NCBI RefSeq assembly: GCF_030064165.1
Contig: NZ_CP125947.1
Coordinates: 4,030,001 to 4,094,000 of the forward strand
From: Comamonas resistens
GTDB taxonomy: Bacteria; Pseudomonadota; Gammaproteobacteria; Burkholderiales; Burkholderiaceae_C
Direction: 5' to 3'
Length of the DNA: 64,000 nucleotides
Shown: positions 34,467 to 44,455 of the stretch, piece after piece
Position numbering within the stretch: the stretch's first letter is position 1
Layout: each line of letters opens with the position of its first letter
Notes under the pieces: generated by a model
Databases searched by the model: none
What the model was told of the DNA's origin: nothing
Seen by the model: only the letters and a program-made list of their open reading frames with translations
Program-made: the position numbers and the translations under genes

Positions 34467-35336
34467 ATGACCGCCACCGGCACCCCTTACGGAACCATTC
34501 CCCCCTCGTCGCCCCAGCCTCAGCGTCGCCCCATCAGCCTGCCACGTCTGGCACAGATGCGCGCCGCAGGTGAAAAGATCACCATGCTGACCGCCTACGA
34601 CGCCACCTTTGCCGCCGTGGCAGATGCGGCTGGCGTGGAATGCATTCTGGTGGGCGACTCGCTGGGCATGGTCTGCCAGGGCCTGCACAGCACCGTGGGC
34701 GTGACGCTTCAGGATATGGCCTATCACACGGCCAGCGTCACGCGCGGCCTGCACCGAGCCCAGGCCACGGCCTGGGTGATTGCCGACATGCCCTATGGCA
34801 GCTATGCCGAAAGCCCCGAGCAAGCCATGCGCAACGCCTGCGAGCTGATGCAGGCGGGTGCGCACATGGTCAAGCTCGAAGGCGGCGGCTGGACCGCGCC
34901 TACGGTGCGCTTTCTGGTGGACCGGGGCGTGCCCGTCTGCGCCCACCTGGGCCTGACGCCCCAGACCGTCCACGCCCTGGGCGGCTACCGCGTGCAGGGC
35001 AAGGACGAGCAAGCCGCGGCCACCCTGCGTCAACACGCGCTGGAGCTGCAGGACGCCGGTGCCGGCATGCTGGTGCTGGAAATGGTGCCCGCAGCCCTGT
35101 CTGCCCAGCTGACCAAAGAGCTGCCGCTGTGCCACACCATAGGCATAGGCGCGGGCAATGGCACGGCCGGCCAGGTTCTGGTGCTGCACGACATGCTGGG
35201 GGTAAATCTGGGCAAGATGGCCAAGTTCGTGCACAACTTCATGGCCGACGCAGGCAGCGTCAAGGGCGCCATGGAGGCCTATGTGCAGGCCGTCAAAAAC
35301 GGCAGCTTCCCCGACAACGCGCTGCACGCCTGGTAA
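34467..35336 (+). CDS. panB: 3-methyl-2-oxobutanoate hydroxymethyltransferase
   Basis: 289 residues; makes ketopantoate from alpha-ketoisovalerate and methylene-tetrahydrofolate. Conserved parts: [40 protein letters not shown], the catalytic Glu in [12 protein letters not shown], and [24 protein letters not shown] lies 8 bases before the ATG. First gene of a panB-DUF2004-panC group. Confidence 0.97.
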   Translation: MTATGTPYGTIPPSSPQPQRRPISLPRLAQMRAAGEKITMLTAYDATFAAVADAAGVECILVGDSLGMVCQGLHSTVGVTLQDMAYHTASVTRGLHRAQATAWVIADMPYGSYAESPEQAMRNACELMQAGAHMVKLEGGGWTAPTVRFLVDRGVPVCAHLGLTPQTVHALGGYRVQGKDEQAAATLRQHALELQDAGAGMLVLEMVPAALSAQLTKELPLCHTIGIGAGNGTAGQVLVLHDMLGVNLGKMAKFVHNFMADAGSVKGAMEAYVQAVKNGSFPDNALHAW

Positions 35337-35457
35337 AAAATACGGCATTGCTTGCTGAAAGGCACGACGGACGCCAACCAGACTCAAGCAAGCGCTTTGC
35401 CTCAAAGGAAACCACCTTGATGCATTCTTGTTGGCACAAGTTCTCAAAGGATTTTTC

Positions 35458-36842
<1,385 letters not shown>

Positions 36843-36847
36843 GCTCC

Positions 36848-37237
36848 TCAGCACTGAAAAGAGTCGGTGGTGCATTGCGCTGCCACCGGCCGGAGCTGCA
36901 GTGCCCGGCCCTGCACCCGGCAATGCGCACCACTGGCAAAGTCCAGCTCCAGCACCAGTGGCTGACGGATTTCATGAGGCAACGGCAGCGAACGCAGACG
37001 CTGGCCATCCAGCAGAACCTGCCCGCCTTCAAGCCTTCCAGAGACATCCAACCCTTTATCCATTTGCGTATCCAGCTCGCAAATCAGGAGCAATCGCATC
37101 CACCGGCCTTCACCGCTGCCGGTGCGTCCCGCCTCTTCCACCACGCGTGCAGCCGAAAAGCGCACGGTCAGCCTATGCGGAGCATCGGCGCTGACCTGCA
37201 GCCCGGCAACCTCTGAATCTTCAAAGACAAATTGCAT
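36848..37237 (-). CDS. Hypothetical protein
   Basis: 129 residues from the ATG at 37237 (MQFVFEDSEVAGLQVSAD). Predicted beta-rich, cytoplasmic: PHRLTVRFSAARVVEE, RWMRLLLICELD, LPLPHEIRQPLVLELDFASG, ending with Cys-containing ALQLRPVAAQCTTDSFQC. I do not recognise the family. It converges on panC with 5 bases between stops and diverges from the ABC transporter genes. Confidence 0.6.
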   Translation of the reverse strand: MQFVFEDSEVAGLQVSADAPHRLTVRFSAARVVEEAGRTGSGEGRWMRLLLICELDTQMDKGLDVSGRLEGGQVLLDGQRLRSLPLPHEIRQPLVLELDFASGAHCRVQGRALQLRPVAAQCTTDSFQC

Positions 37238-37428
37238 GAACGCGAGCATACGTGTTCAGATTTCCGGCCAGCAGCCATCTGCAGTTTGCAAAGACGTTTT
37301 TCAAATAACGAAGCTGGATTTTCTTCTTTCACTTCATAAGAGAGATTTTTCACAATGGTTTTCCCGGATGCAGCCCAGCCGTTTTGCTGACCTGCCACCT
37401 TGCCAACCATTGAAAGAGATTTCCAACC

Positions 37429-38253
37429 ATGCAACTGAAGAAGTGGATCCCCGTTGTGGCTGCCGGTGCAGCCGTGCTGGCCTCCGGCTCCGCCTGGGCC
37501 GACCGCCTGGAAGACATCAAGAAAGCAGGCGTGCTGCGCGTGGCGGCCTTTGATGCCAACCCACCTTTCGGTTTTATCGACCCCAAGACACGCAAGATCG
37601 TCGGACTGGATGCCGACTACGCCGAGGAATTTGCCAAGCGTCTGGGCGTCAAACTGCAATTGGTGCCCACCAATCCGGCCAATCGCGTGCCATTGCTGGT
37701 ATCGGGCAAGGTCGATCTGGTGCTGGCCAACTTCACCATCACCGATGAACGCGCCAAGCAGGTGAACTTCAGTCTGCCGTATTTCTCCTCCGGCACCCAG
37801 TTCATTGCCCCCAAGGGCAAGCTCAGTTCGGCCGAGCAGCTCAGCAGCCTGCGCATCGCCGTGGACAAGGGCACAACCAACGAGATCGTGCTGCGCGAGA
37901 AATATCCACAGGCTACCCTGGTCGCTTTTGACGACACGCCGTTTGCCTTCACCGCACTGCGCAACGGCAATGTGCAGGCCCTGGCACAAGACGGTCCCAA
38001 GCTGGTGGGGTTGCTGGCCACCATCAAGGACGCCAAGGAGCGCGGCAAATGGGAGGTTCCTGCCTTCACCATCTCCAACGATTACATAGGCGTTGGCATC
38101 CCCAAGGGCGAGGTGGCGCTGACCGACTGGGTCAACACCACTCTCAGGGACCTGGAAAGCAAGGGACAGGCCGCAAAAATCTATGGCGACTGGTTCGGCC
38201 CGCAGAGCGCCACGCCGCTGACGCGCAACTTCAAGATCGGCGACAAGACCTGA
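37429..38253 (+). CDS. ABC transporter periplasmic binding protein, polar amino-acid type
   Basis: 274 residues with Sec signal peptide (KKWIPVVAAGAAVLASGSAW, cleaved after AWA). Family SBP_bac_3: DRLEDIKKAGVLRVAAFDAN, PPFGFIDPKTRKIVGLDADY, GKVDLVLANFTITDERAKQ, and VDKGTTNEIVLREKYPQA. Binds an amino acid or related compound and delivers it to the permeases encoded next. Specificity is not visible. The gap to the first permease is 91 bases. Confidence 0.93.
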   Translation: MQLKKWIPVVAAGAAVLASGSAWADRLEDIKKAGVLRVAAFDANPPFGFIDPKTRKIVGLDADYAEEFAKRLGVKLQLVPTNPANRVPLLVSGKVDLVLANFTITDERAKQVNFSLPYFSSGTQFIAPKGKLSSAEQLSSLRIAVDKGTTNEIVLREKYPQATLVAFDDTPFAFTALRNGNVQALAQDGPKLVGLLATIKDAKERGKWEVPAFTISNDYIGVGIPKGEVALTDWVNTTLRDLESKGQAAKIYGDWFGPQSATPLTRNFKIGDKT

Positions 38254-38344
38254 ACCAGCACCACAGCCAGCCACCACCCCACGGCTGACCACCTGTCATC
38301 CGGGCAGAGCGCCACAAGCACTCTGCGCCCGGGGCTTGAATCTC

Positions 38345-39100
38345 ATGACCTCTTTTTCCCATTGGCCTGACGCCACGCTGGCCTTCAAGTACTGGCAATG
38401 GCTTTTCGAGGGGTGGTCGATCACCATCTTCGCGTCCTTGCTGGTCGTGATCCTCTCGACCTTGCTGGGCATGCTGTTTGCACTGGCCCGCAATGCTGCG
38501 GCCAAACCACTGCGCTGGGCAGCAGTCCTTTATCTCTCGGTATTTCGCAACACGCCGCTGCTGGTGCAGCTTTTCTTCTGGTACTTCGGCGTGCCCGGCC
38601 TGCTGCCCACCGAATGGATGAGCTGGCTCAACACGGCACATTCACTGGGCCCGGAGGTCTTTCAGCTGCGCTGGCCTTCGTTCGAATTTCTCTCGGCCTG
38701 CCTGGGTCTGGTGCTTTATTCCACGGCCTATGTGGGCGAGGAAATCCGCGCCGGCATCCAGCATGTGCCGCGCAGCCAGGTGCAAGCTGCTCAAAGCCTG
38801 GGCATGACGCACTGGCAGTTGCTGCGCTTTATCGTGCTGCCTCAGGCCCTGGCCCGGGTGGTGTCGCCGCTTTTCGGGCAGTACATGAATATCGTCAAGA
38901 ACACCTCGCTGGGCATGGCCATAGGCATGGCCGAACTGTCCTACCGGGCGCGGCAGGCCGAAGCCGAGACCTTTCAATCCTTTCAGGTCTACGGCATCAC
39001 GACGGCGCTCTATATCCTCCTCATCATCGGGCTTGAGTTGCTGAGCCAGCATCTCCAGCAACGCCGCAGGTGGGGACAGTTGCAGCTGAGGCGGGCATGA
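38345..39100 (+). CDS. ABC transporter permease, His/Glu/Gln/Arg (HisM/GltJ) family
   Basis: 251 residues from the ATG at 38345 (MTSFSHWPDATLAFKYW). About five membrane helices; the family pattern SVFRNTPLLVQLFFWYFGVPG and the EAA loop EIRAGIQHVPRSQVQAAQSLGMTH (given in parts) that contacts the ATPase. Overlaps the next permease gene by four bases (ATGA). Confidence 0.93.
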   Translation: MTSFSHWPDATLAFKYWQWLFEGWSITIFASLLVVILSTLLGMLFALARNAAAKPLRWAAVLYLSVFRNTPLLVQLFFWYFGVPGLLPTEWMSWLNTAHSLGPEVFQLRWPSFEFLSACLGLVLYSTAYVGEEIRAGIQHVPRSQVQAAQSLGMTHWQLLRFIVLPQALARVVSPLFGQYMNIVKNTSLGMAIGMAELSYRARQAEAETFQSFQVYGITTALYILLIIGLELLSQHLQQRRRWGQLQLRRA

Positions 39101-39783
39101 ATTTCTCTGCACTGGCCGATGACTGGGTCTATCTGCTGCTGGGTACCTTTCCCGAAGGGCCACCGGGCGGCGCCCTGCTCACACTGATACTGAGTGCCAC
39201 GTCAGGCATCGCCTCCGCCTTGCTGGGCCTGGTGCTCGGCATTGCGCTGGTGGTGAGTCGCGGCTGGGCCAGCCAGTTGCTGCATGGCGTGCTGGGCTTT
39301 CTGCGCGCCATTCCCGTGCTGATGCTGATCTTCTGGATCTACTTTCTGCTGCCCATGCTGCTGGGCATGGATGTACCTGGCACTGTCTCCGTGGTCTGTG
39401 CACTGTCGCTGATCGGCGGTGCCTATCTGGCACATGGCGTGGCTGCAGGCATACGTGCCATTGCGCAGGGGCAGTGGGATGCGGGCTCGGCCCTGGGCAT
39501 GAGCCGCTGGCAGGTGCTGCGCTGGGTGGTGCTGCCGCAGGCGCTGTCGGCCATGCTGCCCTCCTTCGTGAACCAGTGGGTGACGCTGATCAAGGACAGT
39601 TCCCTGGCCTATATCGTGGGCGTGGGAGAGCTTTCCTTTCTCTCCACCCAGGTCAATGCCAGGCTGATGGTTCACCCTGCCGAGGTTTTTCTGCTGGTCG
39701 GAGCCGTCTACTGGCTGCTGTGCTCGGTGCTCAACCTGCTGGCCTGGGCCATGACGCAGAAGCTACAACCGAGTCCGCTCTGA
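39097..39783 (+). CDS. ABC transporter permease, second subunit
   Basis: 228 residues from the ATG at 39097. Same family as the previous permease: FLRAIPVLMLIFWIYFLLP and EAA-loop GIRAIAQGQWDAGSALGMSR. Together they form the heterodimeric channel. No ATP-binding subunit gene follows within the window; the next genes are maoC and the ICE. The ATPase is either elsewhere or beyond the ICE. Confidence 0.92.
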   Translation: MNFSALADDWVYLLLGTFPEGPPGGALLTLILSATSGIASALLGLVLGIALVVSRGWASQLLHGVLGFLRAIPVLMLIFWIYFLLPMLLGMDVPGTVSVVCALSLIGGAYLAHGVAAGIRAIAQGQWDAGSALGMSRWQVLRWVVLPQALSAMLPSFVNQWVTLIKDSSLAYIVGVGELSFLSTQVNARLMVHPAEVFLLVGAVYWLLCSVLNLLAWAMTQKLQPSPL

Positions 39784-39855
39784 TGCACTGCCGCCAAGGC
39801 TACAGCCTGCATGGCTTACCTGCATGCATACTGTGCGGCACCTCAACAAGGACAC

Positions 39856-39953
39856 GACTTACGCAAATCCTGTTCAAGCAGGTGCTTGACCTCAAGGCAG
39901 CAGTCCTTGTGCATCCGCATCCGCCTCGGCGGCCCGGCTTGTTTGCGTAAGTC
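39856..39953. repeat. 98-bp element with perfect 12-bp terminal inverted repeats (MITE-like)
   Basis: GACTTACGCAAA at 39856-39867 and TTTGCGTAAGTC at 39942-39953. The interior is non-coding. It sits just before the maoC ribosome site, so it may carry or modify that promoter. No target duplication could be defined. Confidence 0.45.
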
Positions 39954-39968
39954 CTAAAGGAGACTGGC

Positions 39969-40127
39969 ATGAGTGAGAAGCTGTATCTGGAAGATCTTTA
40001 TGTGGGCCAGAAATTCGTCAGCGGCGGCTACCCGCTCGATGAAGCCCAGATCATTGCCTACGCCAGGCAGTTCGACCCGCAGGTCTTTCACCTCGACCCC
40101 GAGGCGGCCAAGCACACGTTTTTTCAT
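39969..40127 (+). pseudogene. MaoC-type dehydratase gene truncated by the ICE
   Basis: ATG 39969 with AAAGGAG upstream. The first 53 codons read as a MaoC/hydratase N-terminus: MSEKLYLEDLYVGQKFVSGG, then AQIIAYARQFDPQVFHLDPE, typical of R-specific enoyl-CoA hydratase-like proteins of about 150 residues. The reading frame enters the ICE at KHTFFH and runs to a chance stop at 40196. The missing C-terminal two thirds, including the hotdog core, should lie beyond the other end of the ICE. Confidence 0.85.
40120..40127. other. ICE attachment site (attL candidate)
   Basis: TTTTTCAT, the 8-bp sequence reported for Tn4371-family integration, lies exactly where the maoC similarity ends and 175 bases before the integrase gene. 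The matching copy at the other end is outside the window. Confidence 0.8.
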
Positions 40128-40302
40128 TTCACCATGACTCCAGCACCGAACTTTGCTGGACTACGCCGAAGCCCGATACAGCAGGTTTATCAATAACTTA
40201 GGCGAGTCCAACATATGCCGGTGCTTTCCGAAACCTGACCCGGCTTCCCCTCTGATGGCCCCTACATGGCTCTTGGGAATCGGGTCTTTCCGAGGAGTCA
40301 TC

Positions 40303-41502
40303 GTGGCAAAACTCAAGCTCACCAAGTCCGCAGTCGATGCGGCACAACCCCAGGCGCAGGCCGTCGAACTCCGGGACACGCTGGTGCCCGGCTTCCTGTG
40401 CAAGGTTACACCAGCGGGCCGCAAGGTGTTCATGCTCCAGTACCGCACGAACGCTGGCGAGCGGCGCAAGCCCGCCCTGGGCCTGTACGGGGAACTGACC
40501 GTCGAGCAGGCCCGCTCGCTGGCCCAGGAATGGCTGGCCGAGGTGCGCCGGGGCGGCGACCCCAGCGCGGCCAAGGCCGCCGCCCGTTCAGCCCCCACGG
40601 TCAAGGAGCTGTGTACCAAGTTCATGGAGGATTACTCCAAGCAGCGCAACAAGCCCAGCACCCAGCGCGGGTATCAGGCCGTCATCGACCGCTGCATCGT
40701 TCCGATGCTGGGCCGTTTGAAGGTCCAGGACGTGAAGCGCCCGGACGTGGCCACGGCGATGAAGAAGATGGCGCACAAGCCGGCCGAGGCCAACCGTGCT
40801 TTCAGCGTGATGCGCAAGATGTTCAACCTGGCCGAGGTGTGGGGCCACCGGCCTGACGGCACCAACCCCTGCCGCCACGTCCCGATGTACCCCAACGGCA
40901 AGGCCACCCACCTCATCAGCGACGAGGACATGGGCAAGCTGTTTCGGCGACTGGAGCACATCGAAGCCGAGGGTCTGGAGAACTACGTCATCCCGCTGGC
41001 GATCCGCCTTCAATTCGAGTTCGCCGGCCGCCGCTCCGAAATCGTGACGCTCCGATGGGATTGGGTGGACCTGGACAATCGCCGCGTGGTCTGGCCGGAC
41101 AGCAAGACGGGCGGCATGTCCAAGCCCATGAGCGAGGAAGCCTATCGACTGCTCTCGACGGCGCCACGGCAGGAAGGCACTCCCTATGTGCTGCCGTCTC
41201 CAAGCCATCCCGGCAAGCACCTGACCACGGGCGAGTATTACGGCGGCTGGAGCCGCGCCCTCAAGGCGGCGGGCGCCACGCACGTCGGCACGCATGGCAT
41301 CCGCCACCGCTCCGCGACCGACATTGCCAACTCGGGCATCCCGGTCAAGGTCGGCATGGCGCTGACGGCGCACAAGACCGTGGCGATGTTCATGCGCTAC
41401 GTCCACACCGAGGACGATCCGGTGCGCAAGGCGGCCGAGCTGGTGGCGAACCGGCGCAAGACGATCACCGAGGCGCAGCGGCCTGCGGAGGTGGCTGCAT
41501 GA
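40303..41502 (+). CDS. int: ICE integrase, tyrosine recombinase
   Basis: 399 residues from the GTG at 40303, chosen because GAGGAG is 6 bases upstream and the product begins MAKLKLTKSAVDAAQPQ, a P4/DUF4102-type arm-binding domain (PGFLCKVTPAGRKVFMLQYR). Core-binding domain at about 100-200. Catalytic residues: Arg244 (AGRRSEI), His331 and Arg334 (HGIRHR), nucleophile Tyr366 (MFMRYVH). It excises and inserts the ICE at the TTTTTCAT site. Overlaps the next gene by ATGA, an uncommon coupling of an integrase to a nuclease. Confidence 0.95.
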   Translation: MAKLKLTKSAVDAAQPQAQAVELRDTLVPGFLCKVTPAGRKVFMLQYRTNAGERRKPALGLYGELTVEQARSLAQEWLAEVRRGGDPSAAKAAARSAPTVKELCTKFMEDYSKQRNKPSTQRGYQAVIDRCIVPMLGRLKVQDVKRPDVATAMKKMAHKPAEANRAFSVMRKMFNLAEVWGHRPDGTNPCRHVPMYPNGKATHLISDEDMGKLFRRLEHIEAEGLENYVIPLAIRLQFEFAGRRSEIVTLRWDWVDLDNRRVVWPDSKTGGMSKPMSEEAYRLLSTAPRQEGTPYVLPSPSHPGKHLTTGEYYGGWSRALKAAGATHVGTHGIRHRSATDIANSGIPVKVGMALTAHKTVAMFMRYVHTEDDPVRKAAELVANRRKTITEAQRPAEVAA

Positions 41503-42635
41503 CCAAGAAGGCGCCTGCGATGGCGGGAGTCGCACCCGCCGCCGTGCCTGCCGGCTACGCCGGCATCCACGGCGGCATCGTGGATCTGCTCGATGCCGCG
41601 CGCCAGACGGCAGCGCGCAGCGTCAATGCGCTGATGACGGCCAGCTACTGGGAGATTGGCCGCCGCATCGTGGAGGCCGAGCAACAGGGCAAGCGGCGCG
41701 CGGGTTATGGCGAGCAGTTGATCGAGCGGCTGGCAAGCGACCTCACCCAGCAGTTCGGCCGTGGCTTCAGCCGTCAGAACCTGCAGCAGATGCGGTCGTT
41801 TTTTCTGACCCGGCCAATTCGCCAGACAGTGTCTGGCGAATCTTCCCCGGAGCCAGTGCGGCCTTGGCGGCTGGACGAGCTGGCGCAGGTCTTCACGCTG
41901 CCGTGGTCGGCCTATGTGCGGCTGTTGTCGGTCAAGGACGAGCATGCGCGCCAGTTCTATGAAGCCGAGGCCTTGCGCGGCGGCTGGAGCGTGCGCCAGT
42001 TGGATCGGCAGATCGGCAGCCAGTTCTACGAGCGCACGGCGCTGTCGAAAAACAAGGCGGCGATGCTGGCCAAGGGCGCGGTGGCCAAGCCCGAAGATGC
42101 CGTCGCGCCCGGCGATGCCATCAAAGACCCCTATGTGCTGGAGTTCCTCGACCTCAAGGACGAGTATTCGGAGTCCGATCTGGAGGCCGCCTTGATCCGG
42201 CGGCTGGAAGACTTCCTGCTCGAATTGGGTGAAGGGTTCACCTTCATTGGACGGCAGCGGCGCTTGCGCATCGACCAGACCTGGTATCGGGTGGACTTGC
42301 TGCTGTTCCATCGCAAGTTACGCTGCCTGGTCATCATCGACCTGAAGCTGGGGAGTCTGACGCATGCGGACGTGGGCCAGATGCACATGTACTGCAACTA
42401 TGCCAAGGAACACTGGGCCTATCCCGAGGAGAACCCGCCGGTGGGGCTGATTCTTTGTGCCGACAAGGGGCTCGCCCTGGCGCGGTATGCGCTGGAGGGC
42501 TTACCCACCAAGGTCATGGCGGCGAACTACCGGATGGTTCTGCCGGATACCGATGTGCTGCAAAAGGAACTGGAAAGCACGCGGCTCTTGCTGGAGTCTC
42601 GCGGAACGATTCGTCCCAAGACGTGGAAGCGGTAG
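41499..42635 (+). CDS. YhcG-type PD-(D/E)XK nuclease (DUF1016)
   Basis: 378 residues. Residues about 30-190 form the DUF1016 N-domain (ARSVNALMTASYWEIGRRIV, QQFGRGFSRQNLQQMRSFFL, SKNKAAMLAKG); the C-terminal half is a PD-(D/E)XK fold: FTFIGRQRRLRIDQTWYRVD, LLLFHRKLRCLVIIDLKLG (catalytic D-x-K), and VGQMHMYCNYAKEHW. YhcG proteins occur in many mobile elements and restriction loci; their substrate is not established. ATG overlaps the integrase stop. Codons at 41817-41841 form a palindrome encoding IRQTVSGES. Confidence 0.85.
   Translation: MTKKAPAMAGVAPAAVPAGYAGIHGGIVDLLDAARQTAARSVNALMTASYWEIGRRIVEAEQQGKRRAGYGEQLIERLASDLTQQFGRGFSRQNLQQMRSFFLTRPIRQTVSGESSPEPVRPWRLDELAQVFTLPWSAYVRLLSVKDEHARQFYEAEALRGGWSVRQLDRQIGSQFYERTALSKNKAAMLAKGAVAKPEDAVAPGDAIKDPYVLEFLDLKDEYSESDLEAALIRRLEDFLLELGEGFTFIGRQRRLRIDQTWYRVDLLLFHRKLRCLVIIDLKLGSLTHADVGQMHMYCNYAKEHWAYPEENPPVGLILCADKGLALARYALEGLPTKVMAANYRMVLPDTDVLQKELESTRLLLESRGTIRPKTWKR
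41817..41841. repeat. Perfect palindrome inside the YhcG gene
   Basis: Twelve-base arms ATTCGCCAGACA and TGTCTGGCGAAT around a single G. In frame it encodes IRQTVSGES in the DUF1016 N-domain. It would fold as a strong hairpin in mRNA or single-stranded DNA. Confidence 0.75.
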
Positions 42636-42680
42636 ACACACCTGCGGAGCTATACGCCTGTTTGGAGATTGGGCAGAACC

Positions 42681-43469
42681 TCAGTCTGTAGTCGGTTTTA
42701 CGGCTTTCTTCCGTGAGGAGGAAGAAGGCAACGACGGCAAACATTCAAACAAACGTTCCGCATAGACGAATCCCATCCGCCTTACTGCGTCCTGATCGAA
42801 ATACAGTAGCCATGCGGCAAGTAGCGCCAGCGAAATGAGCAATGTCAAGCCTGCGGCAAGCCCTGGATCGGCAAGGTGCACCAAGTCAAATTGGAGAGGT
42901 GCTACCTGCAAAATCTTTGCAATCAACAATCCGTAGACGACGCCCATGAGGCACGACAGGATACCGACAGGCTTCATCGCCAGCATGTTGCGATGAAATC
43001 CATAGGCGATGTTCTCTTTCAGCAAGAGCTGCTTGTTGGAACGCGTGAGTTCGCGAAGCCGCTTAGTGGCACCGATGTAGATGTCGTCTGCCTTGTCTGG
43101 GTTTGCTGATTCTTCTTCTGCCGTTGGCATGGCGATACCCAACTTGGCAGTGATCGCCGTGTGATAACGCTGCTTGCTGACACCATCAAGGAACTTGTCG
43201 CGGTGGCGTAGTGCGATGGTCGTGGGCATGCCACCCCATTTTGAGACCAGCATCTCTTCAAGTTTTTTACCACGTCCGCGCGCTACGCTCGCGAGTGCAT
43301 AGATAGCGCCGCAGCCGCCCAGCAGGCCGATCACACCTGTAAGCACAGGGTGCCGAGCCCCGTAGACGCACAACAGCGGCACCAGCACGGGTAAGGCCAC
43401 AAGAAGGCCAGGGATAACACGTGCCTTGCGCTCGTAGGGGTCTTTGACCAGTTCAAAAATTGTTGTCAT
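42681..43469 (-). CDS. Four-helix membrane protein, candidate effector of the adjacent E2-E1-JAB cargo
   Basis: 262 residues. Four hydrophobic helices: about 18-37 (PGLLVALPVLVPLLCVYGA), 41-63 (PVLTGVIGLLGGCGAIYALA), 167-187 (VGILSCLMGVVYGLLIAKIL) and 203-224 (GLAAGLTLLISLALLAAWLL). Between the pairs lies a charged, helical cytoplasmic segment of about 100 residues. I do not recognise the family. It is 6 bases downstream of the WYL regulator gene and on the opposite strand from the MBL and E2-E1-JAB genes. Paired-helix membrane proteins are common effectors in bacterial defence loci, which is the basis for the suggestion. Lower G+C than the ICE backbone. Confidence 0.7.
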   Translation of the reverse strand: MTTIFELVKDPYERKARVIPGLLVALPVLVPLLCVYGARHPVLTGVIGLLGGCGAIYALASVARGRGKKLEEMLVSKWGGMPTTIALRHRDKFLDGVSKQRYHTAITAKLGIAMPTAEEESANPDKADDIYIGATKRLRELTRSNKQLLLKENIAYGFHRNMLAMKPVGILSCLMGVVYGLLIAKILQVAPLQFDLVHLADPGLAAGLTLLISLALLAAWLLYFDQDAVRRMGFVYAERLFECLPSLPSSSSRKKAVKPTTD

Positions 43470-43475
43470 GTGAAG

Positions 43476-44378
43476 TCAGGCCTGTGCCGCCAAGGCGTCG
43501 ATATAGGGTTGGATTTCATCGCGGTTTTTTAGCGTGATCTGCTGTGCGAGGGGGTCTGGTGCTTCCTTGGTATGCAAACCCAAACGTCTCAGCGTGTAGT
43601 ACAGAAACGCTTGGCGGCATGGAAGTTTGACCTCTCCATCTTCCATGCCGTAGTCCAACTCTAAGACTCGTTTCTTGGCTGCAGGCAAATCGGGATGCGG
43701 TGCAAGTACCAGCGTCAATACAGTTTGCCAATGCGAATCTTGGTTGGAGTCCACTTGGGTCGCCTCGAAGCCATCGATGCGCAGGATTCGAGCAAGGACG
43801 AAATCGCTGAAGCGCTGGCGCTTGTGGCAAAACGCGCGCATGTGCCAGCGAAAACCGTCATTGCCAAGGGCGTGGGGAGACAGCAAGCGAACCGATTCAT
43901 CCAACGACGTCATGGACTGGTAGCTCACCAGAATGGATTCCTGCTGGCGGATTGCGCGCACCACTGCTTCGACGGTCTGCTCATTGATCGTGCGCCAAGG
44001 GGACGGGGCCCAATCTGTCTCCGGCGCGGAGCCGATGAAGCTGGCCGTCGGCTCGACAATTCCCATCTTTGTCGCTAGCAGTTCTGCTAGATAGCGTTGC
44101 GCCGAGCTTCGTTGGTAAAGCGGGTGAAAACTCTGCGCTGCCGTGTAGGTCTTGGAGCTGCGGTCGTAAGTCAGGTTGCTCGGCGCCAACTCCATGTACT
44201 TGGAAATGTCCAGCGATGCCTGCGGGACCGAAATACCAAAGTGCTCGGTGAGATCCATCCGGTTGATGCGCCGCTCCCAGCGCAGACGGAAATCGATGAA
44301 TTGAAGTCTGCTCTCCAGCCCCCAACTTAGCCCCTTAGGCTCAGCAGGTTCGGCGGCAGGAACGGAAGGTTTTTGCAT
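43476..44378 (-). CDS. WYL-domain transcriptional regulator (CapW/BrxR-like)
   Basis: 300 residues. N-terminal winged helix (LQFIDFRLRWERRINRMDLT, EHFGISVPQASLDISKYMEL), then a WYL domain at about 140-230 (VRAIRQQESILVSYQSMTS, LSPHALGNDGFRWHMRAFC, FSDFVLARILRIDG) and a C-terminal WCX extension. Regulators of this architecture repress CBASS, BREX and other defence operons until a DNA or nucleotide signal is sensed. It diverges from the MBL gene across 89 bases holding inverted repeats, so it probably represses both directions. Start ATG 44378. Confidence 0.88.
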   Translation of the reverse strand: MQKPSVPAAEPAEPKGLSWGLESRLQFIDFRLRWERRINRMDLTEHFGISVPQASLDISKYMELAPSNLTYDRSSKTYTAAQSFHPLYQRSSAQRYLAELLATKMGIVEPTASFIGSAPETDWAPSPWRTINEQTVEAVVRAIRQQESILVSYQSMTSLDESVRLLSPHALGNDGFRWHMRAFCHKRQRFSDFVLARILRIDGFEATQVDSNQDSHWQTVLTLVLAPHPDLPAAKKRVLELDYGMEDGEVKLPCRQAFLYYTLRRLGLHTKEAPDPLAQQITLKNRDEIQPYIDALAAQA

Positions 44379-44394
44379 CAGTCACGCCTAAAAA

Positions 44395-44455
44395 GTAGAC
44401 GGATATAAAAAATCGTCGTACATTAACTATACGCGATCATCCTTCGGTCGTCTAC
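44395..44455. promoter_or_regulatory. Divergent promoter region with nested inverted repeats
   Basis: Outer repeat GTAGACG (44395-44401) and CGTCTAC (44449-44455); inner imperfect repeat ATCGTCGTA (44412-44420) and TACGCGAT (44430-44437) around an A+T-rich centre. Likely operator of the WYL protein. Binding is inferred. Confidence 0.5.
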
